A stretch of DNA of 64,000 bases from positions 4,836,001 to 4,900,000 of the forward strand of contig NZ_CP009241.1 of the NCBI RefSeq assembly GCF_000758525.1, given 5' to 3'. Positions 42,208 to 50,165 of this stretch are shown here, one piece after another. The translations under genes were made by a program, and so were the position numbers. The notes beneath the pieces are model-generated. The model was not told the origin of the DNA. It worked only from the letters and a program-made list of their open reading frames with translations, and did not search any database. Origin of the DNA: Paenibacillus sp. FSL H7-0357. GTDB taxonomy: Bacteria > Bacillota > Bacilli > Paenibacillales > Paenibacillaceae. The number at the start of each line of letters is the position of its first letter. Position 1 is the stretch's first letter.

Positions 42208-42996
42208 ATGTTGGAACACCATAGACAGACAATGGAGAATTTCGTGAACAAGCTGAAAGTTGACGCTTCATGTCTGGCGGTCATCACCTCTGGGTCGGTT
42301 GCCCGGGACCGGGCGAAGGAAACTTCCGATGTGGATGTCCATCTGTTGGTAACTGATGAATCCTACGAAGCGCATGCAAGAAACAACAACCTGTCTTATG
42401 TGGACCGGGAGGCCAGCACCTATGAAGGCGGGTACGTGGATGTGAAGGTGATTAATCTCCGCTTTCTGGAGCTGGCCGCTGAGCGCGGTAACGAGGCGAC
42501 ACGGTATGCATTTACCGGTTCGCAAGTACTTTTCTCAAGAATACCTGAACTGGAGCGTCTTGTAGCTCGAATCCCTATTTATCCCGAAGAGAACCGTGAG
42601 CGCAATTTGCAGGACTTCAGCGCGCAGATTCATCTGTATGCTTTTTATTTCTCTAAGGAAGCCGCCAAAAATAACGATGCCTATCTAATGGCGCATACGG
42701 TAAGCAATCTGGTATTTTACAGCGGGCGGATGATCCTGGCCTATAACCGTATGCTCTTCCCCTGCCACAAGGCCTTGCTTGATACGGTCGAGACCGCGCC
42801 GCACAAACCAGAGGATTTCAAACAGCGGGCTACAGAGCTTCTGCTTAATCCGAATGTCAATAAAAGCACACGGTTTGCAGCGATGATGCTCTCTTTCCAC
42901 AACCCCGGGCTTTCCTCTGACCAGGCACTGGGGATCTATGTAAAGAACAATGAGCGCAACTGGATAGACCAGCCGCCTCCCTTGTCAGACCGTTAA
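42208..42996 (+). CDS. nucleotidyltransferase-domain protein
   Basis: 262 residues from the ATG at 42208, nine bases after GAGAGG; an ATG at 42199 is too close to the site. The N-terminal domain has the polymerase-beta-type nucleotidyltransferase signature TSGSVARDRAKETSDVDVHL, with the two metal-binding Asp residues and a third expected in the YVDVKVI strand. The C-terminal half is helical (SKEAAKNNDAYLMAHTVSNL). This layout resembles aminoglycoside/lincosamide nucleotidyltransferase relatives; no resistance phenotype can be read from it. It shares a terminator with the convergent biosynthetic cluster. Confidence 0.8.
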   Translation: MLEHHRQTMENFVNKLKVDASCLAVITSGSVARDRAKETSDVDVHLLVTDESYEAHARNNNLSYVDREASTYEGGYVDVKVINLRFLELAAERGNEATRYAFTGSQVLFSRIPELERLVARIPIYPEENRERNLQDFSAQIHLYAFYFSKEAAKNNDAYLMAHTVSNLVFYSGRMILAYNRMLFPCHKALLDTVETAPHKPEDFKQRATELLLNPNVNKSTRFAAMMLSFHNPGLSSDQALGIYVKNNERNWIDQPPPLSDR

Positions 42997-43006
42997 TCCG
43001 CACACA

Positions 43007-43058
43007 AAAAACAGTCTGATCCCTAGACCAGGTTCTGGCCACCGGATGCAGACTGTTT
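43007..43058. terminator. bidirectional terminator between convergent genes
   Basis: Perfect stem AAAACAGTCTG with CAGACTGTTTT and inner pairs around CCAGG. It ends the nucleotidyltransferase gene on the plus strand and the five-gene cluster on the minus strand. Confidence 0.88.
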
Positions 43059-43064
43059 TCTTAT

Positions 43065-44078
43065 TTACCTATAGCTCCAGGCCTGTTCGGCCATAGCCAT
43101 CATTCGCGATTGAAGAGTTACCCGTTCCAAGGAACGCACCAGTCCAGCCTCACGGGTCCCGTCCATTATTTCAGCGAAAGCTCGAAGCTGGTTCACGTAA
43201 TAATTCATTGGTTCAAAATCTTGAACTGTGCTGCGGTCATCCGGCAGATCATGGCGTATTTTCATAGGATAGAATCCTTTGAGCGGCCGTAAGAAATCGG
43301 GTACCGTCAGCACCGTCTGATCAAAATAAAGGGTATGCGAGGCGCGGTAAGGCAGTTCAAAGGAGATCAGACATTCCGCATCCAGCCCGCTGTCATACTT
43401 AAGCGATGCCTGAAAGGTCCAGTCGCAGCCGTCCGGACCGTCAAATTTCGACTGCCCGGAGATTTGCACATGTTGAAGCCCCACTATGTTCTCCACGAAC
43501 TGTAGCCAGTAACAGCCCAGGTCGGCAAAGGCACCGCCGCCTTTTGACTTGATGCTGCGGTAATTCCCGGAATGTTGGTCCTTGGCAGGAATGGTTATGC
43601 GGGTCTTCAGACTGCGCAACTGGCCATATTGACCGGAATCAATGATGGATTTGAGCGCCTGCTGCCAAGGATGATGGGCCACCATCAGGCCTTCGACTAG
43701 CTTCGGAGCTGCAGGCTGTGCCGAAGCCGTCCTCAATTGTTCCGCCTCTGCGGTAGTCAAGGCAATTGGCTTCTCGACCAGCACATGCTTGCCAGCCGCC
43801 AGTGCCTTGAGGGCCCACTCTGCATGCAGGTCGTTGCTGAGAGCGATATATACCGCATCCAGCTCCTTCATTTCCAGCAACGCCTCAAGACTGCCTGCAA
43901 CTTGGGGGATGTTGTATGCGTGAGCCAGTTCCGCCGCCTTCTCCGTGGTGCGGTTGGCAATAGCGGATACGGTAATACCATCAACATAACGAGCCGGTTC
44001 CAGCAGGGCAGGCCTGACGATATTCGAAGCACCGAGAATGCCGAGCCTGTAAGAGTGTGTCCCGCCTTCAGTCCTCAT
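43065..44078 (-). CDS. Gfo/Idh/MocA-family oxidoreductase
   Basis: 337 residues from the ATG at 44078, which overlaps the radical SAM stop codon by four bases. Rossmann start YRLGILGASNIVRPAL, then AIANRTTEKAAELA and the family's EKP motif in GKHVLVEKPIALT (catalytic Lys). The C-terminal sheet domain has FADLGCYWLQFVENIVG, close to the usual GGGALxDxGxH pattern. These NAD(P)-dependent enzymes oxidise sugars, inositols and amino sugars. As the last gene of the cluster it probably modifies the sugar or cyclitol part of the product. Confidence 0.9.
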   Translation of the reverse strand: MRTEGGTHSYRLGILGASNIVRPALLEPARYVDGITVSAIANRTTEKAAELAHAYNIPQVAGSLEALLEMKELDAVYIALSNDLHAEWALKALAAGKHVLVEKPIALTTAEAEQLRTASAQPAAPKLVEGLMVAHHPWQQALKSIIDSGQYGQLRSLKTRITIPAKDQHSGNYRSIKSKGGGAFADLGCYWLQFVENIVGLQHVQISGQSKFDGPDGCDWTFQASLKYDSGLDAECLISFELPYRASHTLYFDQTVLTVPDFLRPLKGFYPMKIRHDLPDDRSTVQDFEPMNYYVNQLRAFAEIMDGTREAGLVRSLERVTLQSRMMAMAEQAWSYR

Positions 44079-45268
44079 ACATGTGTCAGTGCCGAATAGG
44101 TATTCAGGTACAGCACATTGCACTTGGAGCAGGCCGGGGACAACCCTTCATCCAGAATCCGCCGCAGCCGGTCATAACGCTCGGAGTTCCAAATATCCGT
44201 TAACGTTTGTTCGTTTACATTGCCGATGGACAACTCAGAAAAGAACTTGCAGGCGCTCACATCGCCATTCGGGGCAATATCGACCCGGGTGCTAAGCGCC
44301 AGACATTTCGAGGTGCTGCGGGACGCCATCGGCTTGCCGGCCACGAAATCCTCAATCTCATCGAAGTCCAGTCCCGGCTGGTAACGGATGCGGGTATTTT
44401 TCCAGGTGTGGGCATTGATCCGTTTCAGGTCTTCCGTCAGCCTGACCACATTGTCAGGTTTGATATGATACTTGAAGGCATGCCAGCTGCTGCGGTGGTC
44501 CGGGCTCAGCTCGGCAAGCCATTGGAAGCGCTCGTCATAGAACCGGTCCATTTCCAGACTGGTCTCACTGGATATATACCAGGGGAAGCAGAGCAGCACC
44601 AGATCGACACCCTTTTGCTCAAAGTATTCCACCATTTCGTATAGCTTGCCGATCATATTGTCATTGATCACATTATGCACCGATATTCTGCCTCTGAACT
44701 TCCCTTGCTCCCGCAAGGCAAGCAGCCGGTCCACAGCCTCGACCACTTTTTGAAAAGAGCCTTTCCCCCGCAACAGATCATGTTCTTCCTCGAAGCCCTC
44801 AATCGGGATCAGCAGTTCCAGATTGTCCGAGATCGCACACAGCTCCTCTTCATATTTAGAGAGAAGAAGGGCATTGGTGCAAATCGTCGTATCTCTGGGA
44901 TGCGCCTTGAGCAGCTCCAGAATTTGCTGTGTATCGCGGTGAAACAACGGCTCTCCGCCCCACAAGTACAGCCTGGACTGTGCTTCATCGGTCTCCTCCA
45001 GCAGTTCGCTGATCATGTCCAGCCTCATGTCGAGATTCTGTTCGGCCTTGTCCATATCATGGTGATAGCCGGATTCATTCCACTGATAGCAATGCTTGCA
45101 ACGAAGATTACAACGGTTGGTCAGCTTGAGCGACATAATTTCCGGCATCACCGTCTTGAAGCCGGGATCAAGCTTCCGCTCTCTATGAGGAACGACTACA
45201 TTTTTGATGGTGCGTTTCAGCGCTTCAAAGGACTTGGCGTCCAGCGCTACTTTGCTGCTTGGTTGCAT
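44075..45268 (-). CDS. radical SAM protein with SPASM/twitch-type C-terminus
   Basis: 397 residues. CxxxCxxC at 53-60 (NRCNLRCKHCYQW) binds the SAM-cleaving iron-sulfur cluster, WGGEP at 103-107 is the GGE motif, and C322, C340, C380 and C383 are placed to hold an auxiliary cluster, as in SPASM and twitch enzymes. Such enzymes modify peptides (sactipeptide, PQQ, mycofactocin pathways) or oxidise cyclitols (BtrN). No precursor peptide gene was found nearby, so a carrier-bound amino acid or a sugar is the likelier target. It overlaps both neighbours by 1-4 bases. Confidence 0.88.
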   Translation of the reverse strand: MQPSSKVALDAKSFEALKRTIKNVVVPHRERKLDPGFKTVMPEIMSLKLTNRCNLRCKHCYQWNESGYHHDMDKAEQNLDMRLDMISELLEETDEAQSRLYLWGGEPLFHRDTQQILELLKAHPRDTTICTNALLLSKYEEELCAISDNLELLIPIEGFEEEHDLLRGKGSFQKVVEAVDRLLALREQGKFRGRISVHNVINDNMIGKLYEMVEYFEQKGVDLVLLCFPWYISSETSLEMDRFYDERFQWLAELSPDHRSSWHAFKYHIKPDNVVRLTEDLKRINAHTWKNTRIRYQPGLDFDEIEDFVAGKPMASRSTSKCLALSTRVDIAPNGDVSACKFFSELSIGNVNEQTLTDIWNSERYDRLRRILDEGLSPACSKCNVLYLNTYSALTHV

Positions 45269-46386
45269 TAGTTTCTCCCTTCTGCTGCATACAGACGTTC
45301 TGCATAGCTTTTGGCATAATCAGGATACCATTCTCTGGACGTTAGGATGTTCTCCGATAACCTCCGCAGCAGTTCACGGTCAAAGCCAGCCTGCTTCCAC
45401 TCCTCATAACGGATACCGAAGCCAAGCCCGACCCAGAGATCACTGTTGATTTGCTCGTGGGGACCGAACGGGTCCAGCAGCACGAGCGGAGTCCCGGAAG
45501 ACAGTGAATCGACCAAGGCACCACCACCAGGTTTACTGATGACTGCAGAGGCCTGGCGGATAACACCATACATGCCTTCTGGATAATTCTGACAAGTCGG
45601 GAACCGGTTCTCCCCGCTGCCGCTCACCTTGGCAAAAGGAGGGAAGCTGTAGTGTCCGCTGCTGTCACGGAGCCATGTCCTCCACTGCGGGTCATTCATA
45701 TAGTAATGTCTTCCGTGGATTTCTTCGCCGATCTCCTCATTGCTGTAAGCAGCTATATCAAGCAGGTAGCCCGCTGCCTCCAGCTCAGCAAATTTCTCGC
45801 GGAATGTTCCGATTCCCCAACCTCCGCCATGCACAACCAATCGGCCATTCCTTGCTGTCATGGGCAGCGGCTCGATACCCGTGTCAATTCTGCACAGCAC
45901 CTTCCGATTCACAAGGTCATACATGTTCACTTCATGGTAGCCCTGCGCATACCCGGGGTTCAGTCTGCGGAGGTTCTTCCAGGAAGGAGAGAGGTCCGCA
46001 TCGATATAGAGCAAATCGGCCAAGACTTCATAAGCCGCCGTTTCCCGGTACATATCCAGTACATGAACCCAGTGTCCGGAGAGTGTAATGAAATGCTGCC
46101 TTCCTTCCCCGCGCCAACGTTCAAATAGAGCTTTAACCACAGTGGGGTCAAGGCTGTTGCGGATATCCCCCGGTATTTTTTGCGAAGTCAGCGCCACGGC
46201 AAAATTCTCCCTGTAAGCTTTGCGGCTGTTATCTGTCGTCTTCTTCTTATCTTCAAACATTAAGGTTTCGAAGACCTCCACCTCCGCCTTGATTCCCAAA
46301 ACCTTCAGCGCCCGTTCAATCAGCAGGCCAGGGACATAAAAGCCCAGCCCAAAGCCAGAACATAGTATTGTCACTGTATCCTTCAT
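45268..46386 (-). CDS. GT-B glycosyltransferase-like protein
   Basis: 372 residues from the ATG at 46386 (GAAGGGAAG upstream); the longer open frame overlaps the ATP-grasp gene and is not used. N-terminal Rossmann domain starts VTILCSGFGLGFYVPGLLIE; the C-terminal domain has SKPGGGALVDSLSSGTPLVL and DPFGPHEQIN, the nucleotide-sugar binding region of MurG/UGT-type enzymes, with a Glu after the Pro-His pair. It should transfer a sugar from a nucleotide donor, or act in reverse. It starts 13 bp after the ATP-grasp gene. Confidence 0.75.
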   Translation of the reverse strand: MKDTVTILCSGFGLGFYVPGLLIERALKVLGIKAEVEVFETLMFEDKKKTTDNSRKAYRENFAVALTSQKIPGDIRNSLDPTVVKALFERWRGEGRQHFITLSGHWVHVLDMYRETAAYEVLADLLYIDADLSPSWKNLRRLNPGYAQGYHEVNMYDLVNRKVLCRIDTGIEPLPMTARNGRLVVHGGGWGIGTFREKFAELEAAGYLLDIAAYSNEEIGEEIHGRHYYMNDPQWRTWLRDSSGHYSFPPFAKVSGSGENRFPTCQNYPEGMYGVIRQASAVISKPGGGALVDSLSSGTPLVLLDPFGPHEQINSDLWVGLGFGIRYEEWKQAGFDRELLRRLSENILTSREWYPDYAKSYAERLYAAEGRN

Positions 46387-46399
46387 TGGCTGCTTCCCT

Positions 46400-47734
46400 T
46401 CATTTCCGCAAAATAGTATATCCGCTGCTTTGCAGCGCCTCGTCCAGCTTGACCGACAGCTCCTTCTTATGCGCAGTATCGCGGTAAGCAAGTGCCGCAT
46501 ACAGCTTGCCTTTGGTGCCTGCGGAGTGCTCCTTGCCCGGCGGATGAAGCGTTTTTGAAGTTAAAGGAATCACGCCTTCCCCGTTTTCCGCGAAGAACAG
46601 AATATTCGCTTGCTCCAAATGCTGCAGCAGCACTTCATAAGAGGCTTGCCCCATAGAAACCAGCGGGACCTGAATCAGAACTGTATGGATGTCTTCCCGG
46701 TTCAGATACCGGTCTACGCTGTGCTTGATCAGACTCATCGATTTCCGTGCGTTAATCTCGACCAGAGGCGCGATTGAGCCGTCGCGCAGCAGCATCGAAT
46801 CCACACAGACATCGCCATAATAGCCATCCTTGTAGAGATTTCTCCCTATACTGTGCATGATTTCACAATAATTCTCCTGCTCCAGCCTATCCAGCAGCGC
46901 TTTGCCGGGAGACTGTGATTCTCCGAAGGCAAACCCGTTGTTCACCAGTTGCTGCACAGACACAATGGAGATTGCACCTGCTTGATCAATGTGAAATTGA
47001 CAGGAGAAATCCATTTCGCGGTCAAGCAGCCGCTCCAGTACAAAACGGATTCGCTTCTCCTTATTCCTGCCGGATTCCAGATACCCGGCAATTCTGCGCA
47101 GGGTCCGCTCGGAATCTACCAGCTGGTTTCCTTTGCCGGAAACACCATACTCATCCTTGATCAGGAATGGGCCCTTCTTCAGCATTTGCAGCCCGGTATT
47201 CAGCAATTCCTGGACGCTGTCAACTGCTAATCCTACGTTCGGCAACGACAATCGGTCCCGCATCGCAATCGAGTAGGATTTGGTGTTCACGCTGCGAACC
47301 GTCTGCTCGTCCGGCAGTTCGGGCTGAAGGCGGTAGCGCCTTAGGGCATTCTGTGTTCCGGGAAGCACGGCAAAAGGGGAAAGCGACGCTCCCCCGGGTA
47401 TCATCCTGGCTAATGGGCCTTCCGGGTCCAGTCTGTCCAGCAGCTCAAATATATTCAGACTCTCCTGCGCAGCACCTTCCTCTTGCAATGTCATCGGATA
47501 CACATTGGTAGTGAATGCGTAGCCGAGGGAATGCAAATAATCGACCTGCGCTTTGTTCATGCCGTAACGGGTCAGCAGAACATCGCCGCTGCCGCAGAAT
47601 ACAAACAGCATTTCATCCATAGCCTGCACAATGGACATCCCGCTCAGGTCGGGAATGGAAGGCAGCGCGGCGAGGTCTTTCTCCCGCCAGTACCGTTCCG
47701 ACTCAAAGCTGCCGCAATGCACCGTAGTCTTCAT
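46400..47734 (-). CDS. ATP-grasp ligase (preATP-grasp type, BtrJ/PGM1-like)
   Basis: 444 residues, start overlapping the carrier-protein stop by four bases. Residues 1-150 look like a preATP-grasp domain (LFVFCGSGDVLLTRYGMNKA). The ATP-grasp core follows: phosphate-loop region GPFLIKDEYGVSGKGNQLV (Lys193), and the metal-binding strand APLVEINARKSMS (Glu326, Asn328, Arg330). The family makes amide or thioester bonds through an acyl phosphate. Directly after a carrier protein, the best model is BtrJ-like loading of an amino acid onto its phosphopantetheine arm. The amino acid cannot be read from the sequence. Confidence 0.8.
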   Translation of the reverse strand: MKTTVHCGSFESERYWREKDLAALPSIPDLSGMSIVQAMDEMLFVFCGSGDVLLTRYGMNKAQVDYLHSLGYAFTTNVYPMTLQEEGAAQESLNIFELLDRLDPEGPLARMIPGGASLSPFAVLPGTQNALRRYRLQPELPDEQTVRSVNTKSYSIAMRDRLSLPNVGLAVDSVQELLNTGLQMLKKGPFLIKDEYGVSGKGNQLVDSERTLRRIAGYLESGRNKEKRIRFVLERLLDREMDFSCQFHIDQAGAISIVSVQQLVNNGFAFGESQSPGKALLDRLEQENYCEIMHSIGRNLYKDGYYGDVCVDSMLLRDGSIAPLVEINARKSMSLIKHSVDRYLNREDIHTVLIQVPLVSMGQASYEVLLQHLEQANILFFAENGEGVIPLTSKTLHPPGKEHSAGTKGKLYAALAYRDTAHKKELSVKLDEALQSSGYTILRK

Positions 47735-47973
47735 TGTCCGGTAAGTCCGGCAACATAACCCGTGAAACGGTCTACCGATTTCAAATGCTCCAGATCAAAG
47801 GTATCGAAATCAACTTCGATATTAAACTCGTCTTCGATCCTAAGAATAAAATTAATAATCTGGAGAGAATCCAGAGCAGCGTCAATCGTCAAATCGGAGC
47901 TGCCGTCAAGCGTTTGCAACAACGCTGGATCCTCCTTGATTTCCGCTATGATTTCAATAACTTTTTGCTGCAT
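47731..47973 (-). CDS. acyl/peptidyl carrier protein
   Basis: 80 residues, acidic, four-helix carrier-protein pattern. Ser36 in AALDSLQIINFIL is the phosphopantetheine site (DSL motif). AAAGGAG precedes the ATG at 47973. It is not next to fatty-acid synthesis genes and heads the five-gene minus-strand cluster, so it is a dedicated carrier, comparable to BtrI. A 4'-phosphopantetheinyl transferase must come from elsewhere. Confidence 0.92.
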   Translation of the reverse strand: MQQKVIEIIAEIKEDPALLQTLDGSSDLTIDAALDSLQIINFILRIEDEFNIEVDFDTFDLEHLKSVDRFTGYVAGLTGQ

Positions 47974-48048
47974 GTGTATACTCCTTTCTCTGTGCTTACT
48001 TGGATGGAATGAAAAGAATATACCAAATTTAAAACTGTTAATATATGG

Positions 48049-48077
48049 TTGAATGCGCCAAAATATTCAGTTATACT
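48049..48077 (+). promoter_or_regulatory. sigma-A-type promoter of the AraC gene
   Basis: -35 TTGAAT and -10 TATACT separated by exactly 17 bp, 65 bp before the AraC start, in the divergent region between the two halves of the biosynthetic cluster. Confidence 0.6.
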
Positions 48078-48141
48078 AGATGGATTCCAGACTACTAATC
48101 TTATTTATTCTTCTACTTCTAGCTGAAACGGAGGTTCGTCT

Positions 48142-49074
48142 ATGGAGGTTTTTCCGGTAGTTGCTGGGGAATATCTATTTGACACAAATTCACCGGTTCA
48201 AGTGTTGCTGACCGAAGAATCGCTCACATCTGTTCTCCACCAGCATGATTTCATGGAGATCGCATATGTGCTTGAGGGAGAGGGCATTCAGCTTATCGCC
48301 GGGGACAAGATACAGGTTGCAAAAGGTGATCTGTTTGTCATCCCGCCTGAGGTATCCCATGTGTTCCAGCCCCGGGATCTGAGTGGAACACAGCCGCTGC
48401 GGATCTTGAACTGTATGCTCAGTCCTGAGGTGTTCAAGCTTCCTGCCGCTTTGCCGGCGCTCTTCACGGGGCTGTTCGATGAAGAACAGCAACGCCGGTT
48501 GCGGTTGCTGAAAGAACAGAAATCCTGGTTCGGATGCCACGGGCAGGGAATGGAACTGGAGGTCTTGTTCCGCCGCATGCAGGAGTTACATAACAACAGC
48601 CCGTCGGCAGATCCACTGAGGCTGTATCCATTATTATTCGAACTTCTAAGGATTGTCGAGCCTTGTGCGGGTGTTCCTTTCTCAGACCGTTTACAGCAGG
48701 CAGATGATCCGCTGCATGATGTAATTTTATATATGGTCAGTAATTTCAAGCAGAGAATTTCATTGAAGGAGATCAGCCGCTATATTTCCATGAGCTCGCG
48801 CCAGTTTCAAAGACTGTTCAAGCTGAAGACCGGCAAATCCTATATCCAGGTGTTTCAGGAAATTCGTATGAAATACAGCTGTGCACTGCTGATGTTCACA
48901 GACTTCGGCATTCAGAAAATTGCGCTTGAGGTCGGGATCGGAGATATGAAATACTTCTACCGTTTGTTCCGCGAATACAGCGGGATGACACCGGGTAATT
49001 ACCGTAATTGGGGGCACAGCCATTTCTCAATTGCCAAGGAGGTGATAAGTTTTGCTGAACATCCTGCCCGTTAA
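48142..49074 (+). CDS. AraC-family regulator of the biosynthetic cluster
   Basis: 310 residues with CGGAGG before the ATG. N-terminal cupin (HQHDFMEIAYVLEGEGIQ, KGDLFVIPPEVSHVFQP) and C-terminal double helix-turn-helix (ISLKEISRYISMSSRQFQRL and IQKIALEVGIGDMKYFYRLF, ending REYSGMTPGNYRN). It is divergent from the carrier-protein operon and overlaps the BtrH-like gene by 23 bp, so it probably activates both arms in response to a small molecule bound by the cupin. Confidence 0.9.
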   Translation: MEVFPVVAGEYLFDTNSPVQVLLTEESLTSVLHQHDFMEIAYVLEGEGIQLIAGDKIQVAKGDLFVIPPEVSHVFQPRDLSGTQPLRILNCMLSPEVFKLPAALPALFTGLFDEEQQRRLRLLKEQKSWFGCHGQGMELEVLFRRMQELHNNSPSADPLRLYPLLFELLRIVEPCAGVPFSDRLQQADDPLHDVILYMVSNFKQRISLKEISRYISMSSRQFQRLFKLKTGKSYIQVFQEIRMKYSCALLMFTDFGIQKIALEVGIGDMKYFYRLFREYSGMTPGNYRNWGHSHFSIAKEVISFAEHPAR

Positions 49075-50038
49075 AAGCACCCCCTACCCTACGCTTCGCA
49101 GCTGTATCGATGACTGTATCCAATCAGTGGCTGAATGGCAGGGTAAAGACAGCAAGTACATGTACGGCAATGCCTGGCAGTTCTCCTTCAAGCAACAACA
49201 GTCTTCAGGACAGTCCGTCATCGACCGGGTATCTACTCCGCGAATCAGCAAGGAGTATCTGGCGGCTTATCATGGGATAAATTTCACATATGTCAACCGT
49301 GAAGAGCCGGCGATGGACAAGTCTTTTCTGCTTGAAATGCTGGAGAAGCGGCTCGCTGGCGGCATGCCTGTTCTGGTAGGATTCGATTCCTATAGCTGCC
49401 CCTGGTGTCTGGCCTACCGTAGGCTGCATACTTCACATGCCTGTCTGGCTGTAGGCGTCGATCGTTCAAGCCGGAAGATTTATTTAACGGATGGCTACTA
49501 CGGCCGCCCCCTGGAAACGGTGGATTTGGATGAATGGGAGTCCGCCTGCCATTTCTTCGCAGAGTTCAGCCTGTGCGAAGCATCGCGCCCCCTTGGGCAA
49601 TGGCGCCTCGCCCTTGAGCATACGCTGCTGAATCAAGAGCATGAAGTCCAGCCGCTCCAGGTTGCGGAGCATCTAAGGGCCTATGCTGATGCCTACCTCG
49701 AGACAGGAATAATCGCCGAGAATCCCGAGGAATATAGTGCCTATTTCTTGCTGGCTGCCAACACCCTTCCGATCACACGGATAAGGTACAGCCTTTTCCT
49801 GAGTGCCATTTCCGCTGATCAAGAAGTGCCTGAGCTTACCCGGATTGCCGAGGGCTACCGGATTGCCGGGGAGATGTGGAATATGGTGAATCAATTTATG
49901 ATAAAGGTGATGTGTTCGGGTAACAAACCGGCACAACGCGGCAAAATTCATAAGAAAATGCTTGAAATCATTCACTCGGAAGAAGAGCTGCTGCTTGAGC
50001 TGGTGCAATTAGTGAACCAACCCGCATTCAAGAGTTAG
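49052..50038 (+). CDS. BtrH-like acyltransferase (C39-type fold)
   Basis: 328 residues from a TTG at 49052, eight bases after GGAGGTGATAAG, inside the end of the AraC gene. The N-terminal part has the BtrH_N layout: Cys18 in TLRSCIDDCIQSVAEW as probable nucleophile, MPVLVGFDSYSCPW, then a catalytic His in LHTSHACLAVGVDR and Asp in YLTDGYYGRPLE. In butirosin synthesis, BtrH moves the acyl group from the BtrI carrier to the amino sugar. The C-terminal 150 residues are helical, as in the NRPS/carrier-linked members. Together with the carrier and ATP-grasp genes this defines an aminoacyl-transfer pathway. Confidence 0.78.
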   Translation: MLNILPVKSTPYPTLRSCIDDCIQSVAEWQGKDSKYMYGNAWQFSFKQQQSSGQSVIDRVSTPRISKEYLAAYHGINFTYVNREEPAMDKSFLLEMLEKRLAGGMPVLVGFDSYSCPWCLAYRRLHTSHACLAVGVDRSSRKIYLTDGYYGRPLETVDLDEWESACHFFAEFSLCEASRPLGQWRLALEHTLLNQEHEVQPLQVAEHLRAYADAYLETGIIAENPEEYSAYFLLAANTLPITRIRYSLFLSAISADQEVPELTRIAEGYRIAGEMWNMVNQFMIKVMCSGNKPAQRGKIHKKMLEIIHSEEELLLELVQLVNQPAFKS

Positions 50039-50063
50039 ATTTCCCATAGACACCACTACAAAT

Positions 50064-50093
50064 AGACCGCTCCTTATTAGGAACGGTCTTCTC
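50064..50093 (+). terminator. intrinsic terminator after the BtrH-like gene
   Basis: Interrupted stem AGACCG with CGGTCT plus CC/GG inner pairs around TTATTA, T-rich tail. Confidence 0.75.
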
Positions 50094-50165
50094 TTATTAC
50101 GCTTAGATCAAATAGATTTTAAGAAATCGTTAACGGCTTGAGTTTTTTAATCTCCGTTCAAACAA

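Noticed and set aside
44207..44644. Antisense open frames across the biosynthetic cluster (also 45652-46128 and 46949-47511)
   Set aside because: GC-rich codon third positions open the opposite strand; the minus-strand genes have clear motifs and overlapping starts.
43000..48140. RiPP precursor peptide for the radical SAM enzyme
   Set aside because: Gene overlaps leave no room in the operon, and the divergent region has no short frame with a ribosome binding site and leader-like sequence.
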